DNA from: Triplophysa rosa
Lineage: Eukaryota; Chordata; Actinopteri; Cypriniformes; Nemacheilidae
Direction of reading: 5' to 3'
Assembly: GCF_024868665.1 (NCBI RefSeq)
Contig: NC_079899.1
Location: forward strand, 24,580,072 to 24,644,071
Length of the DNA stretch: 64,000 nt
Position numbers and translations under genes: made by a program. The notes beneath the pieces were generated by a model. It was not told where the DNA came from and did no database searches. It was given only the letters and a program-made list of their open reading frames with translations. Positions 29,601 through 41,600 of the stretch are shown here, piece by piece. Numbering within the stretch: position 1 is the stretch's first letter; the number at the start of each line of letters is the position of its first letter.

Positions 29601-32600
29601 GCAGCAGCAGACGTTTCTGGAGAAGTGCGAGACCTGGATGGAGTTCCTGGAGCAGACGGAGGAGAATCTGTCCGTGGATATATCCGGAAACTTTCAGAGT
29701 CTGTTGGAGCAGCAGAGAGCTCATGAGGTGAGATGTGCGAGCAGACGTGCGAGAACCGTCTTGCCTTCGTGTCTGCAATGTTTGGAAAGTTAAAAGTGTG
29801 TCGTTGTTGTAGTTGTTTCAGGCAGAGATGTTCGGCAAACAGCAGATTCTTCATTCTATCATCAGTGATGGACAGCACATGCTGGAGCAGGAACAGGTGG
29901 ACGACAGGTGAGGAACGGTTCCATCAGATGATTCGTTCGGCGATTCATCTGTCTCTCTTTAAGAATTTTAAAGAGTAAATATTTTGTGATTTTTTTAAAG
30001 TCCTACTTTGGTTTCCAAAGTTTCCTACTTTGGTTTCTACTTTGAGTGTCCAACAACAAGTTTACGTACATAGAAGGTGTCAAAAACACTTTCATTTTCT
30101 AATAATAGGCAGTTATTATTACCTCACTTGACAGACTCTCAAATGATTCGTTCGGCGATTCATCTGTCTAATCCCCTCCTGTCAGCCCACTCTGATCTGA
30201 TTGGTCAGATGGTCTGGTCTGCTGTGATTGGTCTACCGCGTGCAGTGTGGCAAATGGAACGTAGGCGGTCATTACACGGAGTGACGCAAATCTGACCCGG
30301 AACTGAAATTAGAACGACAGACGACTCGTTCGCGTGATTCAGAGTCGACTCCCTTTTTCCCAAGCCAATAACTTCGTTCACTTTCGGCAGACTGCTTACA
30401 TTCACACACAGCAACATTACACACTGCATGAAATGTCATTTTAAGGACATGGGAGTGATAAAAAAAACCAAGGCCGATAAAATATTTCTTTTCATAAAAA
30501 AGTATGGCAATAAATAAATAAGCTGCAATAAAATGAATGGTTTAATTCACCTAAAAATATATATTTTCTGTCTAAACATTGTGAACGTAGTCTCAGTAAA
30601 TTATTCATTATCTTCCTTGTTTAATGAATAAAATGTATGATGCGCAAAACTTCCATCCAATGAGGTCGCTGAGATGTACATTTTACGTTGCAAAATGCAA
30701 AGACAATTAGATGTCTATAGGATTGTAATCGAATCGTTGTGCTCGCATCAGAAAGTGCTTGCATCTCGATATATATCAGTCAGATCTTCACATGAAATAT
30801 GCATGAAACGACATGATTATTGTGTGTTTTCAGAGATGAGTTCAGGATGAAGTTGATTCTGCTCAGTAACCAGTGGCAGGGGGTGGTGAGACGCGCTCAG
30901 CAGCGCAGGGGGATCATCGACAGTCAACTGCGTCAGTGGCATCGATACAGAGAGATGGCGGAGAAACTCAGAAAGTGGCTGGTGGAGGTTTCTCATCAGA
31001 CCGAGACCCTGCGAGCCGGAGCGCCTGTTCCTCTACAGCGGGCCCGAGTCATGCTGGACGCAGTTCAGGTAACCAACATCACAACTGTTATATATTCACA
31101 CGGCTCTGCTCTTAAAGTCTGATTTTATAGCTTGTTGGCCATGTGATTTTCCCTCAGATGAGAGAGAAGGTTTTGTTGAGACAGCAGGGCAGTTATATTC
31201 TGACGGTGGAGACGGGGAGACAGCTCCTCCTGTCTGCAGACTCACGAGCTGAAGCCTCCTTACAGGAAGAGCTGATGAGCATCCAGGAGCGCTGGAGACT
31301 CGCTAACAGTCGTCTGGAGGAGCAGAAGAAAGAGCTGGCCGGCCTGCACAAGGTAACACAGATCATATCACATTCAGTCTGGATTGATTGGTCAATTAAC
31401 CAATCCTAAAATATCCATTCCCATTCGTTTGTTTTGTACCTTTGTTAATACTGAGTTTATAAATAACTCTGTACACTTTTTAAAAGAATAAATGAATAAT
31501 AAATGCTTAAAAGGGTCTTCACAGCGATGCCGTAGAAGAAGCATTTTTGGTTCCACAAAGGACCATTCAATCAAAGGTTCTATAAAGAACCGCCTCGTTC
31601 TTACCTTTTATAATCTGAAGAACCGTTTTTCACCACAAAGAGCCTTTTTTGAAACAGAAAGGTTCTTCGTATGCTAAAGGTTCTTTATGGAACCATTTAG
31701 ACAATAAAGGTTATTTTATGGCATCGTGAAGCTCGTTTATTTTATTACAATTAGCAAAGACTTTGCATAGATTAAAGTGTTTTGTTGCATTTAATGTAAA
31801 TGTATGTGATACCAGTATTGACAATATTTGTGATATTAATAACAATGATTACACAGTGTAACAAATTGTTGTTTCGCCGGATCTTTTAAAAGTTTATTGT
31901 ACAATTCTGTGGTGCTCATTATTGTGGTAGTATTTATTTTCATGTCGCATCAATGTTTTACTGTATATTTAGCTCAAGTAAATGTTGAGCTTATATCAAT
32001 AATTACGATACATCAGCACATTGCAAATAAACGAAAACTGTCCAAGTTTTCACTTATTTAAAAGATTATTTTCCAATTGTCACTGTCAGAAAATTCTAGA
32101 AATGTCTGTAGCACAGGGAAGGTGGGATGAAGTGATGATGGGTGACTACGTCTGCTTGGTTCGTGAGGACAGTATTAGTCATAAAAGACAAAAACGATCA
32201 AATGTACACTTCTGAAGTTTTGGACGACTCATTTTTCATCACTGTTACGTTAAACTGTTGTTTTGAGCTCAGCGTTATGCCAGGCCTACCTTGTAAGTTC
32301 TGCGTATGAGTAATAATACCCAAATGTATAAAAGGGTGAAAATATTTTTTGTGTTTTTGTGAGCGTCGATGGTAAAAAAAAAGTAATGTGATTTTTGTAT
32401 TCAGCATGTTAAACTTCATAAAGAAACAGTAAAAATGTAAGAAAAACACACCTTTAAAAATATTTTTCACTGTGTTATTAATATCGTGTTAATATTACAC
32501 ATGATAATATTGTAAATAATGTATTGCCAATATCTGATTGACCGTATAACATTTTTCTCAGAGCCACTGAAGTTTTGAGATTCATTGGCCAAAAAAGAGA

Positions 32601-35600
32601 AAACAAAATAAACAAAATAAAAAATATTGTTGATATATTTTTAATAAAATTAATAATGTTGACTGATACAGCAATAATGTATTATTAATATACATTTTTC
32701 TTGAACTCTTTTGGCCAGAATAATTGTGTAGTGAAAATCTGATATTGTGACAGACCTGGATCCAGTTTAATGTTATATATATATATATATTCGTGTGTTT
32801 TCTAAAAAAAAAAAAGGATTCTGTGAAACAATTTGTTTCTTATAGTGCCAACATATTATCACTGAACCTTTTAGTTTTACTTTGAAAAAACCCTAGACAG
32901 TCCAGTCATATCCAAATGCTTTGCAAGAATCAGTTCAAATGAGAAATAAAGGTTTTTTCAGTTGATAAAACATGAGACCGTGGTTTCAGAATATTTTCAG
33001 GGTTTGTTTGATGTCTGTGTGCAGGACTGGGAGACATGTGAGAAGGGCATCGGAGGGTCTCTGGAGAAACTGAGAGCGTTTAAACGTCAACTCTCTCAAC
33101 CGCTCCCAGATCCCCAAGAGGAGCTTCACTCTGAACAGATGAGATGCAAGGTACATGCAACATTTACACACGTTTTACTCCAAAGCTGTGTGCGGTTCAT
33201 TTTCTTTCAATTGAAGAGTAGGTTAAAAAAGGATTTCTTAGCTAATATGGCCTTGTGTACAGGCCAAAAGTTTGTGAATTGTGCACAATGAAACGTGCAT
33301 TAAGAAAAATCATACATCATGTCCTTAACATTACTGTGTCTTCAGTTAATCCTAAATTTTGACATGTGTGTTTCACGCAGGATCTAGAGAGTATGTTTGA
33401 TGGATGGAAGGAGGATCTGACTCATCTGACGGTGTTGAGAGAGTCTCTGTCGAGTTACATCAGTCCTGAGGATCTGTGTGTACTGCAGGAACGTATTGAG
33501 CTCCTGCATCGACAGTGGGAAGAGATCTGTCATCAGGTACACCGCAAACACACAACACCTGTCTTCTGACACACAGTCCTGTATGACAGGGACAACAGGT
33601 CTTATGTGTGAGGTGAAATCTTCGGCAAGTTTGAATGACGGTCAAAATGCAGGCTCTGTATGCAACAGTTATTATAGTGTTTTTTGTAGGACAGTTCAAT
33701 GATTAATGGCGATTGATCACATCCAGAATAAAAGTTTGTTTACACATAATATTTGTCTGTGCACTGTGCATATTCATTTTGTATTTATAAACACATACAC
33801 ATACATGCATATATTTAAGACGAATACAAACATTTATCAACATTTATATATCATTTCAATTATTGGTAAATATTTCCTTAATATATAAATACATATGTAT
33901 GTGAATGTTTTTGTGTTTATAAATACAAAATGAATATCCACAGTACACAGAGACATATTATGTAAACACCAACTGAAGCCATTGAAGAGGAGTGGACCAA
34001 TATTCCACAGGCCACAATCAACAACCTGATCAACTCTATGCGAAGGAGATGTTTTCGGACCCCCCGGACCCCCCAATACAGTAAAACAGCACATTTTAGA
34101 GTGGCCTTTTATTGTGGCCAGCCTAAGGCACACCTGTGCAATAATCATGCTGTCTAATCAGCATCTTGATATGACAACACCTGTGAGGTGGATGGATTAT
34201 CTCGGCAAAGGAGAAGTGCTCACTAACACAGATTTAGACAGATTTGTGAACAATATTTGAGAGAAATAGGTCTTTTGTGTACATAGAAAAAGTCTAAGAT
34301 CTTTGAGTTCAGCTCATGAAAAATGGGGGCAAAAACAAAAGTGTTAGAATTTTGGTCAGTGTATTTATTTTTTTATTTTGTTTTAGATTTTTGTTTTTTG
34401 TTTATTTCCGGCTGAAAACTTCAGTGACTCAACTTAAACATCATTTCTACGTTTTAGACCTGTATTGTATTTGAGTTCAATTAACAGAAATCTTTGAATT
34501 ATTTAGTTTAAAGATAACACTTTAAAATGGAATAATTTTAGATTTAATAGTTTTAGTAAAAAAACATTGTAGATGACTTCAAAAAACAGCCATAGTGTTC
34601 AAAAACACTTTTTTTTAGTAATCAAATATACTGTAGGGACAGTTTCACTTTTACAGTAAGTTTAACTGTCATTTACAAAAAGGAATTTCAGTCAAAGTTG
34701 TATTTCTAAGTTGAGATTGATGCAGAGCTCGCATGAAACTCAAGGGCTGAGCGAGATGGGTTTTTTTGTATATTTGTGGCATCCGGTGCGTGAGTATGAC
34801 AGGATGTGAGTGTACGTTTGCTGTTTCACTTGACAGATTTTACTGCAGGTTCACGCTGTTTGAAAACTGCATTTTTTCTGTTTTAAATGATTTTCTTGTA
34901 AGTATGAAAAGGAACTTTTTCTTCCTTAAATGAGCAGTTTCAATGGAAAAATGTACTTTATTTACTCAATAGGAAGGTTCTGTTGTTTTTATTTAAATGT
35001 CGTTGCAATGCTCAGATTGCTCCTCTGTTACTTTATTGTGTATTAAATGTCTGTGTGTGTTTGTGTGCGCAGTTGTGTCTGCGCAGGCAGCAGGTGAGCG
35101 AGAGGCTGAATGAATGGGCGATCTTCAACGACAAATATAAAGAGCTGTGTGATTGGTTGACTCGCATGGAAAGTAAAGTTTCCCAAAATGGAGACGTCAG
35201 CATCGAAGAGATGATCGAGAAATTAAGAAAGGTACATTTATAAAACCTTCCTCACTGACTGACTTTATTTCCAACACTTCATCTGCGAAAACGTGATGAA
35301 ACATCACCACAAAAACCCTTTACCAAACCTTTAATAGATCAACTTGACAGAAATGTTAATAAAGCTACGTTTTAGAATATCTGAAAGTCGTCTTTTTTTA
35401 TTGTTGACGTGTGTTTGATCGTCACGCCATCAGGACTATCAGAAGGAGGTTTCAGCAGTGGAGGAGAATAAATATGAGCTCCAGGAGCTTGGAGAGCGTT
35501 TGGCTCAAGCGAGTCATGAGAGCAAAGCCTCCGACATAAAACACAAGCTCAACAACGTCAATGAGCGCTGGCAACACCTACTGGACCTCATAGGAGCCAG

Positions 35601-38600
35601 GTAACATTACATCATCGCATACAATACACATCACTACAGCTGTCACTATATAACATTTTCACTCCATGATTAAAGGGATGCTTCACCCAAAAATGAAATT
35701 CTGTCACCATTTACTCACACCCTCAGATTGTTCCAAACATGTATACATTTCTTTGTTTTGCTAAGCACACGGAAAGAAATTTGGAAGAATGTCAGATCTC
35801 ATCCCCCATTGTGTCCCATAGTATTTATTTTCTCTACTATGGCAGTAAATGGGGGATGAGATCTGACATTCTTCCAAATTTCTTCCTGTGTGTTCAGGTT
35901 TGGAACAATCTGAGGGTCATTTTTGGGTGAAGTATCCCTTTAACAAGGCCCAAATAATTCAACAATTGAATCGCTTTATCTATTGAAATTGAATAAATGA
36001 TTATATCAATTCATATTTAATTTACTTAGTGTTTACAAATTTTTTTATCAAAAGGTTGTTTGGGTGTTTTTTTTGGGGGGGGGTGTATATGTTTACACAA
36101 GAAAGATGCATATTCGAATCCCAGAAAAAGTGATGTGTGATACGTAACAAAACCACCGGCAAAATTTGTCGTGGTTAGAGTTAAGAAGCTGCGGGAGACT
36201 CTGGTGGCCGTACAACAGTTGGATAAGAACATGAGTAACCTGCGCTCCTGGCTCGCCCACATCGAGACCGAGCTCTCCCGTCCCATCGTCTACGACACCT
36301 GTGACTATCAGGAGATCCAGAGAAAACTCGACCTGCAGCAGGTACACAACACACACACACACATAGGAGAATAAACCACATCTGTGTTTGAATGTGATAA
36401 ACGATGAGGTCTTCATCTTCAGGAGCTTCAGAGAGACATCGAGAAGCACAGCACAGGCGTGGCGTCTGTGTTAAACCTGTGTGAGGTTCTGCTGCACGAC
36501 TGTGACGCATGCGCTACCGACACCGAGTGCGAATCCATCCAGCAGGCCACGCGCACCCTGGACCGCCGCTGGAGGACCATCTGCGCCATGTCTATGGAGA
36601 GAAGACTCAAGTACGAACCATCAACAAACCACAAAGCTCATAGGTCGGAATAACGTGTCACATTGAAGTCTTGTTTACTTTGCAGGATTGAGGAGACGTG
36701 GCGTCTGTGGCAGAAGTTTCTGGAGGATTTCTCTCGCTTTGACGAGTGGATCCTGACATCAGAGAAGACCGCAGCACTGCCCAACTCCTCGGGTGTCCTT
36801 TACACCATCGCCAAAGAAGAGCTGAAGAAGTTTGAGGTGAGATTCGTCCGGTGAGATCTGACTGAATAGATTTGAGTCTGTTTATCAAAGTAACGTTCTG
36901 TGTCTTGTAGACTTTCCAGCGGCAGGTACACGAGGGTCTGACACAGCTGGAGCTGATCAATAAACAATATCAACGTCTGGCACGTGAGAATCGTACAGAC
37001 GCGGCGTGTAGCCTGCGGGAGATGGCAAATCATGCAAACCAGCGCTGGGATAACCTGCAGAAGCGTGTGGCGTCTGTTCTGCGCAGACTGAAGGTACGGC
37101 AGTAGTTTTTCACCAGACTAGACGGTGATAAATATCATAATAAAATAATGATCAAAACAGGTGTTTTGTTAATGTACTAAAAATCAATTGATCGTTAGTC
37201 AAGTTTATTTATGACATGAATTGCAAATGCATTTTTTGTATCAAAACATGCAAAGCGCAAAATGAGTTCAGACAATAACGATCAGATCAGTTAAAGACTA
37301 AAATATTCATAATATGCAAATATAAATTTTCATGTTTATTTAAGAAAAAGGTATTGGACACCTACTCACTTATGTGTTCATATTTTTTATACATTTTATA
37401 ATAATAATAAACTTATCAAAGTTATTAAATAAAACAAAGGAAACTATGGGAATTATGTAACTAAAAAAATAATAAAATAAATTAAAACATCGTTATATTT
37501 TATCATCTTCAGTGTAGTCACCGGTTGACTAGAATTTGCAGAAACGTTTTCTTGTCATTTTATCAAGCAGCTTCTCGAGGTCTCACCCTGAGATGCTTTT
37601 TAACCAATATTAAAGGAGTTCCCATATATTCTGTGCTCTTATTTGCTGCTTTTTCTTCATTATTCAGTCAAAGTCATCCATATAAAAAACAATAAAATTC
37701 ATGCAAAAACATGTATGTTTGATAAATTATATTTTTGTCTACTAAACTAATTTCAGACATTCAGACTTTCAGATCAAAGGTTTTTTTAAATAACGAGAAA
37801 CATTTCACTCAAGTGTCCAAAAACGTTTGACCAGTAGTGTGGCTTTACTCTACGGAGCCCCTTTAGAGACTTGGTGGAGGAAAAAATATGAGAGGTGAGA
37901 GAAAAAACCTCCCTCGCAAAACCTTTGCATTCTCTCGCAAACATATTTGCGTTCTCTCGCAAAACATTCTGTGATTTCGGACAAACGCGTCTTGTTGTCT
38001 CGCTCTGTGCATTAACAATGGAGTTGTTCATAGTAGATACCCGGACCAATAACTCGTGAGCTAAACGTTATTATAACACAAATAGCACATAATTCCGTAG
38101 ACAAGGATCTACAACCTAGTCTTCCTCAAAACGAGAATATAAATTGATCTCAGTATATGAGCAGGCGACATGGACAAGTGACTCTGCAAAGTGACTGTAA
38201 ACCCGAAAAGCGTTACTACTAAAATAGTCATTAATAACTTCAATGTTACACACTGTAGTGTCACCAAATTCAGTTTACACATTAATGTTTTCTTGCAAAC
38301 TGGATTCAGTTATACTACAGTATGTAGCACTGAAGTTAATGACTATTTTTAGTAGCCTAATGATATTCGGGTTTTGCACTTTGCAGACGATCACTTTGGT
38401 CTTGTCTCAGCCGGCTGCCGCCTGAGATCAATACAAGGCTCGGTTTGTGGAAAATTTAAGTTATAGCTCATTATTTACGTTACATAGAATGAGGTGTCAC
38501 TTGTGTTATAAGAACGTTTAGCTCACGAGTTATTGGTCCGGGAATCTGCGACTATAGACCAATGTTTATGTACGGAGCTAGTCTCAAACTCTGCCAGCGG

Positions 38601-41600
38601 GACATTCAACATGAAGTGTTTGTCCGAACTCGCAAAATGTTTTGCTAGATAACGCAAATATGTTTGCGAGAGAACGCAAATGTTTTGCGAGATAATGCAA
38701 ATATGTTTGCGAGAGAACGCAAGAGTTTTGCGAGAGAACGCAGTGTTTCTCGGGGAACGCAAAAATTTTGCGAGATAACGCAAAAGCTTTAAAAAATATT
38801 TTTCTCTTCTTTCTTATATTTTTTCCACCACCACGTCCCTAAAGGGGCTCCTTATTACTCTGAATCAGTTTTTAGTAGAGCTGTCAAACGATTAATGAAT
38901 AAAAGTTTGTGTTTATATAAAATATTTCTGTGTACTGTGGATATTAATTTTGTATTTATAAACACATGCACTTACATGCATAAATATTTAGGAAATATTT
39001 ATTTATTTATAAAATGATGTGTTTATTTATATTTACCAATCATTTCAATTATTTACAAAGGATTGTTTATTTTTATATTTTATTTATCTGTATGCATGTA
39101 TTTGAATGTGCTTTAAAATGCAAAATTATTATGTACTGTACACAGACAAATATTATGTAAACCCAAACTTTTATTTTATTTTGGATGCGATTAATCGTGA
39201 TTAATCGGTTGACAGCTATAGTTTTTAGATACATAACAGAAAAATACTTTTGACGACACATACAAAAAACAAACTAATAAATAACACAAAAGCAAGATAA
39301 ACACCAATAACAAAACTTTATAATCAAAATGACATCAGTTGGGGTGTTTTTGTTAATAATAATAGTAGTATATAGTACAATCAAATTCATCACATGTAAT
39401 GAAATTATATTATAGATTTCTCCTTTCTCATCTGCCCTGTAGCACTTCATAAATCAGCGTGAGGAGTTTGAGACAGCGAGAGACTGTATCCTGGTGTGGC
39501 TGACCGAGATGGATCTGCAGTTAACAAACATCGAGCATTTCTCTGAATTGGACGTCCAGGCCAAACTCAAACAGCTGAGGGTGAGCGTCTGAGCCATCAC
39601 TTCATGTGCTCGACGTGTCTCGTGTTTCCTTCTCACATCGTGATGATGTTCTGTTCTCTCAGGGCTTCCAGCAGGAGATCAGTCTGAACACGAGTAAAAT
39701 CGACAACATATTCCAGCAGGGTGAAGCTCTGTTAGAAAAGAGCGAGCCGATAGATGCCGCCGTGATCGAGGAAGAGATCGAGGAACTCCAGCGGTACTGT
39801 CAGGAAGTGTTCGGACGCGTGGAACGATACTACAAGAAACTGATACGATTACCGGTACAATGAAACGCATCAAGAGGCTCAACATTGTTTATTTAGAGTT
39901 GAAGTCCTTAAATTAGTTTTTTGTGATTTCGTCTTTCCGTTCCAGTTTACAGACGACGAGCCGGACGTCTCGTACTCAGACCGAGACTTTGACCTGGACG
40001 AGTCGGCTGACATCTCCGGCTTTCCCTGGAGCGAGCGCTTGGGAGACGGTCTGCTGTCCTCCAGTCGCTCGGCGTCGCTGGCCGCCCCTTCGCGCACCGA
40101 ACGCTCGGGCCGGGACACTCCAGCCAGCGTGGACTCCATCCCTCTGGAGTGGGACCATGATTATGACCTGAGCCGTGGACTGGAGACCGCCGGAAGAGTC
40201 CTGTCCTCTGAGCCGGTAGATCAAGCGGAAGACGGAGACCTGCGGGGCTCAGCATCTGCTCTCTCAGGTTAGCCACATAGCGTGACACGATTCAATGAGA
40301 CTGAATCGATCAGTTTTAGGTTCAGCCGTGAGTGGCGGTCTATAGTGTTCAGCCTTGTGTTTGTGTTGTATGCCATGTGTATATGTGTTTCTCCAGATGT
40401 AGTGATTCCGGAGAGCCCCGAGGCGTATCTTAAACTCACAGAGCAAACGCTGAGATCCGGCGCCGGTAGGAAACATCAGCAGATATCTGAGACTCACTCA
40501 CTCGTCTGTTGCCTGAGATTCTCATCTTTAGTTTCTACTCACAAACTGAATCCAAACACCGAACTTTGACGGCTGTTTTCTAACGGTTATCTTTAGATTT
40601 GTGTTGCTTCACACTCACTCTATAACCTTCACTCTTACAGCGTTTGCATGCAGTGTCACACCGATGCTCTGGGGGTTGACTTGGGTTTCTGGGTTTTCAA
40701 AATCTAAGACATTACTCACAGTTCATTATAATCAGAGAAGATTAATTGTAATTAAAATATAAAATTATACAATTAAATGAAGATTGTTTCAATAAATAAT
40801 GAATAAAGTAGATTGTCAGTCAAATACAGTATTAGTGATTGACAGATATGAGTTTTTCAATGGCCTATGCTGATATCCATATGTCCAGGTCATATATACT
40901 GTATATAAAAAAAATCTTTGCTTCGTATACTGTGATAGGCTGACTGAGAGCAGTTTGGACTGCACCTATGCATTGTTGTTCTTTTGTTGCACAAATTGCT
41001 TGGATTGTTTTCCCCTACTTTGGATAAAAGCGTCTGCTAAATGACTAAATGAAAATGTTAATATTATAGCCCAAAATCAACCCACGTAAAAACATAGTTT
41101 ACTATATTATTTACTATAGTAAACTCTAGTAAAATTCCTATACTATAATGCTACCTTACTATAGTGAATATTAAAGTCCCTGTGATCCGGAAGTTGCGAT
41201 CGTTTTTACTTCCGTATTCTGACACATTTCCGAGTGAAAAGGAATTTCAAAGAAGAAAATTAGTGGGCGTAGCTTGCATTTTTCACTGCGTATTGATTGG
41301 ATGTGTAAAAACACCTCATTGATTTTGAAACGAAACTGGCAGCAAACTAACAGTTGAAGGGGAGGAGTTAACGGATGCTCCGCCCAAGCTGTCTAATTTA
41401 CGTCATTTGAAATGGATAGTCATTTCAGGGCAGACGTTAACTGAAGATTATGAGGGTACATTAAAAAGAAAATGACCCACATTTATAAGCTTTTTACTAT
41501 AAATGCTGCAATATTTCATGAAAAAATAGGAATTGTCATTTTTAATTTCACTGGGACTTTAAAGTATACTAGAGTATTTACAGTGTATTCATTTATTTAG

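Larger units (their letters stand above)
25117..31352 (+). other. syne1: syne1 exons 49-63
   Basis: Exon intervals: 25117-25299, 25412-25561, 25818-25988, 26328-26483, 26568-26723, 26819-26989, 27058-27191, 27837-28041, 28128-28310, 29113-29259, 29340-29494, 29580-29727, 29813-29907, 30834-31068, 31158-31352. Strings such as DINCKQLTVDFVNQSV, MLKFSSMAPDL.RLNELGY and LLSNQWQGV are near-identical to vertebrate nesprin-1 as I recall it. The block holds spectrin repeats of the C-terminal third. The larger introns hold repeats near 28.4-29.1 and 29.9-30.2 kb. Confidence 0.88.
33025..39854 (+). other. syne1: syne1 exons 64-73
   Basis: Exon intervals: 33025-33150, 33381-33536, 35073-35231, 35434-35600, 36179-36341, 36423-36610, 36686-36836, 36911-37093, 39443-39580, 39663-39854. 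These are the membrane-proximal spectrin repeats that short nesprin-1 alpha forms retain in mammals. Conservation is very high (for example HSTGVASVLNLCEVLLHDC). The introns at 31353-33024, 33537-35072 and 37094-39442 are large and repeat-filled. An internal alpha-isoform promoter might lie in one of them, but I could not identify a first exon. Confidence 0.88.
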
